Positions 46,371 through 58,817 of a DNA stretch of 64,000 bases are shown one piece after another. Under the pieces are notes generated by a model. That model worked only from the letters and a program-made list of their open reading frames with translations. It did not search any database and was not told the origin of the DNA. The translations under genes were made by a program, and so were the position numbers. Each line of letters starts with the position of its first letter. Positions within the stretch are counted from its first letter, which is position 1. The stretch covers positions 61,378,136-61,442,135 of the forward strand of contig CM064867.1 in NCBI GenBank assembly GCA_032719365.1, read 5' to 3'. The stretch is from Prinsepia uniflora. Lineage: Eukaryota; Streptophyta; Magnoliopsida; Rosales; Rosaceae.

Positions 46371-49030
46371 TGACATGACCCGTCCCGATCCCACAGGGAC
46401 CACAAGGGGACGTGCCCTGCTCCCGTCTGACACCCAAAATAACGTTCCAATTTTAACCTCAAAAGTTCAAATGAATAAATAACCAAATAAAGTTATACAT
46501 CAAATCCGAAATAAACCGATGTCAGACAAGGGATAAAGTTCCAAATTACAAATTGCAAGCACGACTCTAAAATAAACCTGCGGGCAAACCACCCAACAGA
46601 AGATCAGGTACGCGGAAGTATATCTATGCCTCAGCCTCAGGATCCTCCTCTACCTCAGTAACACAGCTTGGAGGGGTTACCAAAACATTAAGGGTGAATG
46701 GGCCGAAACTCAAGTTTATAAAAACAGTTTAATAAGTAAAACATATAATTTACCCCTCCGTTTTCCAAACATGCATGCATCAGAATTTAAAACCATAAAT
46801 CATATAGTATGAACCATAAGGCATGTAATAAAATCATAAGATAATTTTAGCTACTGCACTATACGCTCCGATCCTGACATCCCAGATGCCTGACATCCCT
46901 GACGTCCAATAAGGTCACAGTTTCAAGGCTACGCGTGCCACTCGGGGTCTCAATCCCGAATCAAATCCCCGAACCCTGTCCGGGTATGGCATGTCAAATG
47001 CCTAGCGTCCTAGATGCTCGTCGTCCCTGACGTCAAATTATAGCAATCCTACTCCTGATTTATTTTACGGTCCGGTTCCTCCGTAGAATGACCCCTCGCA
47101 GGCAATGCGCCGTGACCACTCCGGGGTACCACATCCGGAGGAGACAGTATCATAAGAGTGGATCTATACAGTGCAGTACCAAATTCATTTTATTGATATC
47201 CACATGCAAAGCATATATATACATAGATAAAATCTAAACCAATCCTTAAGTTTCATCAAAACGGGTCTCAAACCCAAATACCGTGGAACGTGCCATAATC
47301 ATAATTTCAATATCATCAAAACCGTTTCTTGATTCCAGCATGTGAATATAAGTAAATCAGAAAACATTTAAGCATGCAAGGGTTTAATGAAATCGGGCCC
47401 ACTCAAAGTACGATCCCGCGGTGAACCTGCGCGTACGAACTTGTACCGAGATTATCATACAATTCCTGTCAGTCCAAATCACACGTAAGGGTCACTATTA
47501 GTCTTACACATTTATCCAAAAGGTCCGAAACAGAAACCGGCTCGGGGAAACCGTCCAACACGTTTCCCGAGACAACCGGCCCTAAACTGACCCTCCCAAA
47601 CTATCTCAGATCAGCATGGTTAATTCATCAAAAATGTTCAGAATGATGAGAGGAACAAAAGTCATGTTGATCATGATCGGAGATAAGGTCCAACGCGTCC
47701 TCACGCGCCGCCCAAAGTGGTTGCGCGTGAAAGTCACGCGCCTGACACTGTAACTACAGTGTCACCACCTTCACCCGTTTTTCTGTAATACGGGCCTGCC
47801 ACCCGCGGCTTGACCTGGTTAATTAACCCTCAATTTCCACTTGATTTCACTCGTATTTGATCCTAACCTATTTATTAACTATCTAATTTAGGTTCTGAGA
47901 CATTAATCAACCTCGACAAGTCCCCGATCGACCCATCGACCCGTGATCAACCAAATGGGTCAATCACCAGAACTTCCTGGTTTCTAACTCAATCTCCAAT
48001 TAACTTCACAGGAAGCATAATAGGATCAAAACGAACTAAAATGAACAATCAATTATGTCTGAAAGTACCTGAAGGTTGTCGTCCCAAGCTCTGCAACTTC
48101 ACTGAAAACGGCAGCCTCTGTCCCAGCTCAACCGTGGCTGGTTCCCCTCGATTTTGATGTGGTTGAGTTCTAAATACTCCCAGAAGACTAAACCAGGCTT
48201 TGGTTTGGTCCAACAATCACTAGAAATCAAAACCCGATTTTCCCTCCAATTTTCCCCGAAATGGTTTCTCTGGTTTTCCTCTCCAATTCTCAGTTTCTTC
48301 AACAGCAGAATGAAGCTCACTCAAATTCCAGTCAGTTTAAACTATCAGTGCTACCCAACAGCTCGTGGAAACCCAGCCTGGCCACTGAGAAAGTTTCCAG
48401 AAATGCTTCGAATCTTCAATTAACAAATTGACCGTGCTGGGTGGATGAATCAGACCACGTTTGATGCTTCCAAAAGTTTTAAACAATCCATACTTTCCAG
48501 CACACCCTTGAATAATCAATTGTGCACTCAGAACCACCACACATGGTGGTGCCGCCGATGTTCCCCCGCGGTTGCTACAGTAACCAGGGGTAAAATGACT
48601 AAAATTCCCCAGGTTCAAATATTACCAAAATGCCCTTCACTTCCTAGACCTTAACTCAGCCATACAAAGTCTGATTTCGGCGTGCCGCCTGTCTACGGAC
48701 TCAGTGCGTCGAGACCTACCCAACGGTCCTCGAGTCGTGTGAAAATTAGTTGCCAAACGAAAAGTCAACATTTTCGCCCCCATCGTCCAAATTACGGTAA
48801 TGCCCCTGAACTTCCGATAGTCATAACTTTTTCCCTGATCGTCCGAATTGGACGTGCCACCTGTCTATGAACTCGTGACGTCCCGAAATACGTCACGGTC
48901 ATTGGTCAAAGCCCATTTGAGCCACCAATCAAAAAGTCAACAAATTGGGCAATACAATTCACAGGGGTAAAAACGTCAAACCATACATTAAATTACTTTA
49001 TTATAATCCTCGAATTTCCGGGGTGTTACA
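46371..49030 (-). mobile_element. Nested solo LTR (2660 bp), target duplication GTGTG
   Basis: On the minus strand TGTAACACCCCGG at 49030 to GGGTCATGTCA at 46371, flanked by GTGTG at 46366-46370 and 49031-49035. The other LTR of the host element (near 53425) shows the uninterrupted sequence, proving the insertion. Same family as 54831-57591. Confidence 0.95.
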
Positions 49031-49259
49031 GTGTGAGTGGACCATAAATAAAAGAAGTGTTTCAAAAACCATTTCATAAGAAAACCAGGTTTAGCCCTCC
49101 GTTTTGAAATCACATGCATAACCCAGTTACCAAAACAGTTATAAATCACATAAACCTCATCATAAAAACATTTACAGAAACACTATAAAAACAGTTATAG
49201 AAATCATATCATCAGCATCATAAAACATAAATATCGAGTCGTCATTCTCCGATTAAACC

Positions 49260-49460
49260 TGTTGGATCTATCTGAGTTTTTAAACTCCCGAGTGTTTAAA
49301 CTCAATCCAGGCCTCAATAATATCCGAGTCTTTAAACTCAACAGGCCTACGGGGGAAATATCAATATATCTGAGTCTTTAAACTCCCGAGTCTTTAAACT
49401 CAATCCGGGTCTTTAAACCCAATCCAGCCCGTCCCCCGTCAATCACAATATCCGGGTCTT
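49260..49460. repeat. GAGTCTTTAAACTC array in 3' LTR
   Basis: About seven units of GAGTCTTTAAACTC/GGGTCTTTAAACCC form, several back to back. Confidence 0.85.
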
Positions 49461-51382
49461 TAAACCCAATATCCAGATCCAGCAAATCCAATCCGAAACC
49501 ATTTGAAAACCATTTCTAAATCCACATCCAAACCCTAATCCGAAATCACTGGTCTGATGCCCTTCCGGCATCCAAAACCGTCATTCCGAACCCAAATCCG
49601 GAATTCCACTTTTCAACTTTAAAATCAAATCCCGTTAACGAAATCCGATTTCAAAATCGAAAACCCTTTAATCACCAAATCATGTTTCAAAATCCCTTTA
49701 TTAAACCACTTATCCATTGAAATCCCAAATCCATAGCATCGTATTCAGAAATCACACTTTTCTCGAAAAACGTGCTGAAAATCGAACTGCCTCGAAAAAC
49801 GTGCAATTATGTAAAATCAACAAAGCATATTCGCTAAACATAGAATCATGATTAAAACCATAAAACAATTATAGAAAAATAGTTATGCATGCTCGAGTTT
49901 GGAGAAGGGGTCCACTGACAGTACCGAGCACCGTTTTCCCAACTGCCGCTGCACGCGCCCCCACGCTCCGCCCAAAGTGGCTGCGCGTGGCCCTCGCGCG
50001 CCAGCTACCGTATCACCAGCAACCTCTGGTCGACCCGGTTCGAACCAGTCTCTGCAACTCAAACCGGCGTTCCCGGTTCACTGCCGTGCGTGCACCGTTT
50101 TCCTCCCTCTCTTCACCATCTTCATCGTCCAGACCTAAGCTACCCATTCCCCTACTCCAAACACCTCGACTCAGCCTACAACCCGTCGACTCAAGCTCGA
50201 ACAAAAACCCGAACCAGTCCCCTATTTCACGATCCAGCCAACCAGATCTTCACCCGTCACGGTGGCAACACCAGTCGACTCCTAGGACCTTCCTGAGTCT
50301 CACACCACTCACTAAAACCGTCGACTCACGCCCAAAAGCCACGACTTTCGATTTGAAAATCGACGGCAAAACAGAGCATGGAGGAAAAGTTAAGGAATTA
50401 ACTACCCTCCAGTCGCCGTCGTGGGCTCAGTCGTGAGGACACGACTCCTCCAGTCCACCTCCAGCCTCTGGACACCTCCACCGGCCTCGATTGATCGAAC
50501 ACGGTAGCACCACCACCCAAAACTCCTCTCTGTTCTCTGTTTTCCCCCTAGTTTTCCCGTGGCTCACAACCCCACACACACACGATCACTGCACCTCCAA
50601 ACCTCCTCAACTCACTCACTAACTCTCATTCCATCTCTGGTCACTCTCACACACTCACAAAACTCACACCCTCACCGTGCTTGATCGATTTCACCCCAAC
50701 TCCCAATCTCTGTTTTCTCTATGAGTCGAAGAACACACACACGGGTACACAATCATAATACCCAAATTATTGGACCCGTGCACCCTAGAAACCTCTAGCC
50801 CTCCTACACGTGTCACTATCCTACAACTCCTCTCCTAAGTGGCTCAATCTCAGCCCTCAATTTGTTCCTCTCTGTTGCACAAATCCCAATGTGCAAAAGA
50901 CCAAACTGCCCTTCTTTTAAACCAAAATTACGATTGTGCCACTACCTTTCTAGACCCGTAACTCACACATGCTAACTCCAATAAACACGTGCCGCCTGTC
51001 GTTGAACGCAGGACGACGAAATCTACCTAACAGTCCTAGGTCAACGTGCCAAAACCCGATCGTCCAAAAATTCAACTTTTCCCCCTATTTTACCCAAATT
51101 ACGGTTATGCCCTCAACCTTCCGAACATCATAACTTTCTCCTCGGATGTCGGAATTGGGCGTACCACCTGTCTACGGATTCATGACGTCCCAAAATACGT
51201 CCTGGTCATTGGTCAAAACCCAGTTGGCCTCCCGAACTAAAAGTCAACTTTTTGCCCGAACTAGGGGCAAAATCGTCATTCTACGCTACCAGACCTATCG
51301 TAACCGACTAATCACCAATTAAGCTCACTAATCCTTCACTAATCATCGTCTTAACCTTAATTTCCTGGACGGGTCGTTACAA

Positions 51383-51430
51383 CCTACCCACCTAAAAATA
51401 ATTTCGTCCCCGAAATTCCACAGCTAGTTC
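51383..51430 (-). promoter_or_regulatory. Polypurine tract and conserved pre-LTR sequence
   Basis: Minus strand AGGTGGGTAGGT just before the 3' LTR, preceded by GGAATTTCGGGGACGAAATT. That is the end-of-pol sequence of autonomous gypsy elements, kept here although pol is gone. Confidence 0.8.
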
Positions 51431-51984
51431 CCGACACTTAGGGTCTCCTACCTGGTAATCCACACTAACTCAACAACAACCACTCCTGGGTTTCCTGTCT
51501 ATCATCTCCACCTTGGGTATTTCACTCCATCCCCAACTACCAGTTACACTTCATGGTGTACGCAAGGGAAACCCTATGAACAGAAAACAAAGGTATTTTA
51601 AAATACCTCATATGGAGTACCCGATAGAATTCATAGAGTACATCCTCACGTACTACCGCCTCACTTTTCCAAAACCAACTCGAATCCTAACCCAGAACAA
51701 TCTAGTCCAAACAGGAACTCCTACTAGCTACTACTTCGACCACTTGTCGGAATAAATCTACAAAGTCCTGAAGGAAAACTCTAGATTGTGGGTTCTCTCC
51801 TTCAATAACCTCATATCGATCAGTTATAGTCACTCATTTCCTATTCCTTCCGTCCTCCTTCAACGGAACTCACCGTAACACTCCAGGTCACCTAGGGTAA
51901 ATCCTAGACTCTACCCTGGGATCCAAAAAAACAACTAAGGATAGTAACAGTACCTGTCCCCGCACCTGGTGCCGACTGAACCTC
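51431..51984 (-). other. Non-coding internal DNA between gag and polypurine tract
   Basis: About 550 bp with no pol motif and no reading frame worth reporting. This is where pol would be in an autonomous element. Confidence 0.7.
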
Positions 51985-52995
51985 CTACTGAGTCATCAAA
52001 AACACTCGGGCCTGAGATCCTGAAGATCTACCATGTCCCCTCGAACTACTAGTGGCACCACCACCTCCTCTAGTGCCTGCTGTCCCTGACGCTGTGCTCT
52101 GTCCGGGCTCTGCCGCTCCTCGGCCTACACCACCTTCCTGTGGCAACAGTGGACACTCACGTCGGAAGTGACCTCGCTCCCCACAGTAGAAACAAACATC
52201 CCGACCTGGTCCACCACTCGGTCTCCCCGTCGACACAACAGACGTCGCACTAGCTTGTGGAGTCGGCTGTGCTTGGTAACCACGAAATCCCGAACTCTGG
52301 AAACTACCAGGTTTGCAAAAACGCTTATCACCCGACGACGATGCTCCACTGAAGTTACCTCTCTTCGGTGCCCTCAGACTCGAAGCTCCCGAAAAAGGTG
52401 GCTCCCGACGTCGTACCAGCAAGCTAGCCTCAACCCTCACCGCAGCGTCTGACAACTCTCGGAGGGTAGTAAACGATCCAGCCGTCATTATGGCTCGAAT
52501 CTCACCTCGCAGGCCCAACTCAAACCTACGGCACTTCTCGGCTTCAGTAGCCACAAACGCAGGAGCAAACTGAGACAACATCTGAAACTTCTGTTCGTAC
52601 TCAGCCACACTCAGATTCCACTGTTGAAGCTGCAGAAACTCAACCTCCTTGGCATCTCGGAAAGAACGAGGGTAACACTGATCTAAGAACCTCTCCCGAA
52701 ATGTCTCCCAGGTCACAGTGTGGGCGTCCCAGCCAGACAACTCGAGCGTATACCACCACTCGTATGCCGCACCATCCAGTAAAAATGTAGCCAGTAACAC
52801 TCGATCCTCTGGTGGGCAATGCATCACTGCAAAGATCCTCTCAAGTCTCGTGATCCACCTCTGGGCTTCCTCAGGATCTGCCCCACCACTAAAAGTAGTA
52901 GCCCCGAGCCGCTGGGCTCGCTCAATCGTAGCACTCTCTGTCCCTCTTGTTGCTTCGTCTTCAGGTCGTGGAGAGGGTCTACGTCTTGGAGGCAT
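51985..52995 (-). CDS. Intact Ty3/gypsy gag
   Basis: A full gag of 336 codons starting MPPRRRPSPRPED at 52995, the same start as in the related gag at 44783; the longer upstream frame would run into the LTR and is not used. Order of parts: a retrotrans-gag core (RWITRLERIFAVM, LATFLLDGAAYEWW, RERFLDQCYPRSF, VEFLQLQQ, KCRRFELGLRGEI, LRELSDAAVRVEA), a Ser/Gly-rich linker, and one CCHC zinc knuckle (CFYCGERGHFRREC) near residue 285. A Gly/Ser-rich tail ends in MTQ. No frame disruption. It could form particles packaging its own RNA if transcribed, but no polymerase is encoded. Good conservation suggests recent mobility. Confidence 0.92.
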   Translation of the reverse strand: MPPRRRPSPRPEDEATRGTESATIERAQRLGATTFSGGADPEEAQRWITRLERIFAVMHCPPEDRVLLATFLLDGAAYEWWYTLELSGWDAHTVTWETFRERFLDQCYPRSFRDAKEVEFLQLQQWNLSVAEYEQKFQMLSQFAPAFVATEAEKCRRFELGLRGEIRAIMTAGSFTTLRELSDAAVRVEASLLVRRREPPFSGASSLRAPKRGNFSGASSSGDKRFCKPGSFQSSGFRGYQAQPTPQASATSVVSTGRPSGGPGRDVCFYCGERGHFRRECPLLPQEGGVGRGAAEPGQSTASGTAGTRGGGGATSSSRGHGRSSGSQARVFLMTQ

Positions 52996-53084
52996 CGTCA
53001 ATCGCACGCTGAAAGAGGCATAGAAACAGTCAAACAACCTAAACACAACCTCACAAACCGACAAACCCAACAAACTCGACAAAC

Positions 53085-53100
53085 CTATGCTCTGATACCA
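53085..53100 (-). promoter_or_regulatory. Primer-binding site, initiator tRNA-Met
   Basis: Minus strand TGGTATCAGAGCATAGG lies 2 bases after the 5' LTR end, a perfect match to the usual plant initiator-Met site. Confidence 0.9.
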
Positions 53101-53654
53101 ATTGTCAGGACCCACCCCGGTTTCACCCTGAAAACCGAGGTAAACCCTGCTCCCGTCTGACACCTCGATACGCACAAAAGTAAACTCACTCTAAACCACC
53201 AAGGTACACAGCCAGACGCAGGAGAAACTATATAAACCATCCCGAAGTTAAAGTTTACAGAGCATAGTACTAAATATAAAAGAAAGAAAACCGGTAACTA
53301 GATACACGCTAACGAAAATTTTAAAACACTTCGGGGTCGCTCTCGTAACTTCTATGCCTTAGACACTGCCTCGACGCCGAAACCCCGCTCTAGCTCCACG
53401 ACTTGGAGGGCAATTTAAAACAGAAGATGTGAGTGGACCATAAATAAAAGAAGTGTTTCAAAAACCGTTTCATAAGAAAACCAGGTTTAGCCCTCCGTTT
53501 TGAAATCACATGTATGACCCAGTTACCAAAACAGTTATAAATCACATAAACCTCATCATAAAAACATTTATAGAAACAGTATAAAAATAGTCATAGAAAT
53601 CATATCATCAGCGTCATAAAACATAAATACCGAGTCGTCATTCTCCGATCAAAC

Positions 53655-53880
53655 CTGCTGGATCTATCCGAGTCTTTAAACTCCCGAGTCTTTAAACTCC
53701 CGAGTCTTTAAACTCAATCCAGGCCTCAATAATATCCGAGTCTTTAAACTCCCGAGTCTTTAAACTCAACAGGCCTACGGGGGAAATATCAATATATCCG
53801 AGTCTTTAAACTCAATCCAGGTCTTTAAACCCAATCCGGGCCCGTCCCCCGTCAATCACAATATCTGGGTCTTTAAATCC
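53655..53880. repeat. GAGTCTTTAAACTC array in 5' LTR
   Basis: Same array as at 49260 but with about eight units; the number differs between the two LTRs of one element, so units have been gained or lost since insertion. Confidence 0.85.
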
Positions 53881-54830
53881 AATATCCAGATCCAGCAAAT
53901 CCAATCCGAAACCATTTGAAAACCATTTCTAAATCCACATCCAAACGCGAATCCGAAATCACTGGTTTCATGCCCTTCCGACATCCAAAACCGTCATTCC
54001 GAACCCAAATCCAGAATTCCACTTTTCAACCTTAAAATCAAATCCCGTTACCGAAATCCGATTTCAAAATCGAAAACCCTTTAATCACCAAATCATGTTT
54101 CAAAATCCCTTTATTAAACCACTTATCCATTGAAATCCCAAATCCATAGCATCATATTCAGAAATCACACTTTTCTCATAAAACGTGATGAAAACCGAAC
54201 TTCCTCGAAAAACGTGCAATTATGTAAAATCAACAAAGCATATTCGCTAAACATAGAATCATTATTAAAACCATAAAACAATTATAGAAAAACAGTTATG
54301 CATGCTCGAGTTTAGAGAAGGGGTCCACTCACAGTACTGAGCCCTCAATCGCGTCCTGAACGTCTCGTACGTTCCTCAGCTTCCTCGGGAAGTCCCGATC
54401 CTGTCAACAATCACCCAAGAACGTCACTAACACGTCTACCAAGACTCTCCTAATTTTTCCAAAAATCCCGGGGTCCTAAACGTAACGAACCTAAACCCTA
54501 AACCTTCACCCTCGCGGAACTACATTGAATCGACGTCAGATCAACCCGAAACCAATTCCAATGGACTCGTCACAACACCTAGACCAAAAACCATGTTGAC
54601 CTTTTTTCCAACCGCCGCTGCACGCACCCCCACGCACCGCCCAAAGTGGCTGCGCGTGGCCCTCACGCGCCAGCTACAGTATCACCAGCAACCTCTGGTC
54701 GACCCGGTTCGAACCAATCTCTGCAACTCGAACCGGTGTTCCCGGTTCACCGCCGTGCCTGCACCGTTTTCCTCCCTCTCTTCACCATCTTCATCGTCCA
54801 GACCTAAGCTACCCATTCCCCTACTCCAAA

Positions 54831-57591
54831 TGTAACACCCCGGAATTTCGAGGATTCCCATATTATAATTTAATGTGTGATTTGACGATTTTACCCTTGG
54901 AATTGGTATGGTCAAATTGTTGACTTTTTGATTGATGAACTAAATGAACTTTGACCTATGACCGTGACGTAGTTCGGGACGTCACGAGTTCATAGACAGG
55001 TGGCACGTCCAATTCAGACGATCAGGGAAAAAGTTATGGTTATCGGAAGTTCAGGGGCATTATCGTAATTTGGACTTCTAGGAGGGGGAAATGTTGACTT
55101 TTCTTTTGGCAACTAATTTTCTGTTGACTCAAGGACCGTTGGGTAGGCCTCGACGTCCTGAGTCCGTAGACAGGCAGCACGCCGAAATCGGACTTCGTAC
55201 GGGGAAGTTATGGTCAGAAACGTGAAATCGGGAGGTTCGGGTCTCAGTTTTCGTGTCGAATATTATATTCAGGAAATCTGATTGGAGGACACCTGGTGAG
55301 TGACAAGTGTCACTCACCCATTGGCTAGATTGGATCAGATCCACTATGGGATTAAATAGCATTTAAATCAACTTTAAATTTCAGCCCTTGGATTTGAAAA
55401 CCCCTGATCTGATCTGAGCCATTGATCTCATCCTTGAGATCAAATCTGGGCCGTCCGTTCCTTTCCCTCCATTCTTTATATTTCTTACCCGCAGAGCACA
55501 TTCTGTCCATTTCGATCAAACACCCCAGCTCATCACCCACTCTCTGTGTCTGCGTGTTGGGGACTCCCTGGTGAGGCTGAGCGACGGCAGTGACCACGGC
55601 GGAGGACGGCGGCGAGGAAGGAACCAGGGAAACCCGTGACGGTTTCAACCCAGATTTTGGTAACTTGTTTTCCCACGTTTAGTTTTATTCTTCATGGATC
55701 CTAATCGACTCTAGGGACTTCCAGGAACCTACTGGAATTGAGCTCGTGGCCGGAGGGGATCAGGACGGCGACTAAACTACGACGGGAGGCCGGTTCTGTT
55801 CTTCGAGGTAGGCCCTCGATCCTATCTGTTTTTCTCAATTCTAATTCCATAGAACCCTTCCTAGGATTCAGACGAGTAGCTAGGAATCAAAAGGAACGAA
55901 AATGATTGAGAAATGAAGAAATGGTGACCGGGTCATGATCGACCCGAGTTGCAGGAATACGGGTCAACCCGTCTGAGGACAGCGGTGATGACGTGGCATC
56001 CTGTCAGTCTGTCAGGTGACGTGGACCAACCGTGAGCCGACACGTGTCACATGTCAGTGCAAAGTCAGCACTGACATGTCAGTGACGTGGACCAGTCAGG
56101 GACTGCCACGTGTCACTGACATGTCAGTGACGTGGACCAGTGCCGTACTGACACGTGGCACATGTCAGATCTGACACGTGGTCTGACAGATCAGCGAGGT
56201 GGACCAATCGGGTGTTGACACGTGGCACCTGTCAGAGTCTGACATGTCAGACCTGACAGCTGTCAGGTGACGTCAGCATGACGTCATGCTGACGTCAGCA
56301 GGACTGTTCCTGCGTTGACCGACGCGTTGACCGGCGCGTGGGGGCGCGTGTGAATAGTGTTTTCGGTGGGACCACCACCATTCTTTAGGTTTCGACGATC
56401 CGGATCCAATGGCGGTGGTTTCAGGTCGATCGGAGATCATTAAGTTGGTCAAAATAAGGTTTATTGCCTTGGAAAGCGCGTTCGGGTGGCTTTTCCGGAC
56501 CGGTTTCGGTCTAGGGTTTCATAGTAGAATGTTAGGGGTTTGTATTGACCTTTGCCTATGCTTTGGATATGACAGGGATTGTATAATCGTACCAGAACGA
56601 GTGTGTACGTTCGGTTTTCAGCAGGACTGTACTGTGAGTGGGCCGTTTTCATTAAACCCTTGCATGCTTAAATGTTTTCTGATTTACTTATATGTTCACA
56701 TGCTGGAATCTATAAATGGTTTTGATGATATTGAGATTTCGGTTATGGCACGTTTCACGGTATTTGGGCATGAGACCCGTTTGATGAAACGTAACGATCG
56801 GTTCAGATTTTACCTATGTATACATATATGTTTGCATGTGGATATCAATAAATGTATTTGGTACTGCACTGTATAGATCCTTCCATATTATATTGTCTCC
56901 TCCGGATGAGGTACCCCGGAGAGGTCACAGACGTCTAGAACGTCCAGCGTCTACGACGCTAAGCATCGGGGATGCTGTAACCGAACAGGGTTCGGGGATT
57001 GAACTCGGAATTGAGACCCGAGTGGCACGCGTAGCCTTGTGATTGTGACCTTATTGGACGTCAGGGACGTCAGACATCAGGGATGTCGGATTGGAGTGTA
57101 TAGTGCAGTGGCTAAAATTATGGTTATGGTTTTATTACATGCCTTATGATTCATATTATATTATTTATGATTTTAAATGATGCTGCATGCATGTTTGGAA
57201 AACGGAGGGGTAAATTATATGTTTTACTTTTCAAATGATTTTATAAACCTGAGTTCGGTCCACTCATCCTTAATGTTTTGGTAATCCCTCCAAGTCGTGA
57301 TACTGAGGTAGAGGAGGAACCTGAGGTTGAGGCATAGATCTACTTCTGCGTACCTGAACCCCTGTTGGGTGGCGTACCCGCAGGTTTACTATAGAGTCGT
57401 GCTCGCAACTTGTAATTTTGGATTTCATCCCTTGTCTGACATTCGTTTAATTCGGATTTGGTGTATGACTTTAATTTGGTTATTTATGCATTTGATGTTT
57501 TGAGGTTAAAATTGGTATGAATTATTGGGTGTCAGACGGGAGCAGGGCACGTCCCCTTGTGGTCCCTGTGGGATCGGGGCGGGTCCTGTCA
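54831..57591 (+). mobile_element. Nested solo LTR (2761 bp), target duplication CCAAA
   Basis: From TGTAACACCCCGG to CGGGTCCTGTCA, flanked by CCAAA at 54826-54830 and 57592-57596. The partner LTR near 50150 reads straight through CTACTCCAAACACC, the empty site. It carries the CACGTG/TGACGT array (55985-56310). The 155-codon frame at 56409 inside it has no recognisable protein. Confidence 0.95.
55985..56310. repeat. Array of ACGT-core and TGACATGTCA motifs in solo LTR
   Basis: About 330 bp dense in ACACGTGGCA, TGACGTGGACCA, TGACATGTCA and TGACGTCA. It includes a perfect 30-bp palindrome at 56268-56297 that holds three TGACGTCA sites. These cores are known plant bZIP/bHLH targets; no binding can be shown here. 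Confidence 0.85.
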
Positions 57592-58817
57592 CCAAACACC
57601 TCGACTCAGCCTACAACCCGTCGACTCAAGCTCGAACAAAAACCCGAACCAGTCCCATGTTTCACAATCCAGCCAACCAGATCTTCCCCCGTCACGGTGG
57701 AAACATCAGTTGACTCCTAGGACCTTCTTGAGTCCCACACCACTCACCAAAACCGTCGAATCACGCCCATAAGCCACGACTTTCGATTTGAAAATCGACG
57801 GCAAAACAGAGCATATAGGAAAAGTTGAGGAATTACCTGCCCTCTAGTCGCCGTCGTGAGCTCAGTCGTGAGGACACGACTCCTCCAGTCCACCTCCAGC
57901 CTCTGGACACCTCCACCGGCCTCGATTGATTGAACACGGCAGCACCACCACCTAAAACTCCTCTATGTTCTCTGTTTTCCCCCTAGTTTTCCCGTGGCTC
58001 ACAACCGCACACACACACGATCACTACACCTCCAAACCTCCTCAACTCACTCACTAACTCTCATTCCATCTCTGGTCACTATCACACACTCACAAAACTC
58101 ACACCCTCATCGTGCTTGATCGATTTCACCCCAACTCCCAATCTCTGTTTTCTCTCTGAGTCGAAGAACACACACACGGGTACACGATCACAATACCCAA
58201 ATTATTGGACCCGTGCACCCTAGAAACCTCTAGCCCTCCTACACGTGTCACCATCCTACAACTCCTCTCCCAAGTGGCTCAATCTCAGCCCTCCATTTGT
58301 CCCTCTCTGTTGCACAAATCCCAATGTGCAAAAGGCCAAACTGCCCTTCTTTTAAACCAAAATTACGATTGTGCCACTACCTTTCTAGACCCGTAACTCA
58401 CACATCCTAACTCCAATAAACACGTGCCGCCTGTCGTTGAACTCAGGACGACGAAATCTACCTAACAATCCTAGGTCAACGTGCTAAAACCCGATCGTCC
58501 AAGAAGTCAACTTTCCCTCCTTATTTTACCCAAATTACGGTTATGCCCTCAACCTTCCTAACATCATAACTTCCTCCTCGGATGTCGGAATCGGGCGTAC
58601 CACCTGTCTACGGATTCGTGACGTTCCAAACTACGTCCTGGTCATTGGTCAAAACCCAATTGGCCTCCCGAACTAAAAGTCAAATTTTTTCCCGAACTAG
58701 GGGCAAAATCGTCATTCTACGCTACCGGACCTATCATAACCGACTAATCACCAATTAAGATCACTAATCCTTCACTAATCACCGTCTTAACCTTAATTTC
58801 CGGGACGGGTCGTTACA

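Larger units (their letters stand above)
46042..58817 (-). mobile_element. Complete gag-only LTR retrotransposon with nested solo LTRs
   Basis: On the minus strand: 5' LTR 58817-53103, primer site 53100-53085, gag 52995-51985, polypurine tract near 51393-51383, 3' LTR 51381-46042. Both LTRs start TGTAACGACCC or close to it and end CCTGACA. The element is flanked by GGTTA at 46037-46041 and 58818-58822. The internal region is only 1.7 kb and lacks protease, reverse transcriptase and integrase, so movement would need enzymes supplied in trans. Each LTR is split by one solo LTR. Corrected for these, LTRs are about 2675 and 2949 bp; the difference is a 270-bp deletion in the 3' LTR near 49935. 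Confidence 0.92.

Noticed and set aside
49885..50436. 183-codon open frame in the 3' LTR of the gag-only element
   Set aside because: Pro/Ser/Arg-rich, overlaps other frames of similar length and lies wholly within LTR sequence; its partner in the other LTR is broken. CT-rich LTR composition explains it.
52125..53160. Frames on the plus strand and another minus frame across the gag gene
   Set aside because: They are alternative-frame shadows of the intact gag and its LTR.
53655..53880. CRISPR-like appearance of regular short repeats
   Set aside because: The units are in plant LTRs, spacers are two bases or irregular and repeated, and no cas gene exists. These are LTR-internal repeats.
56409..56876. 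155-codon open frame inside a solo LTR
   Set aside because: No recognisable family, and the homologous solo LTR at 46371-49030 does not keep it on the equivalent strand. Chance frame.
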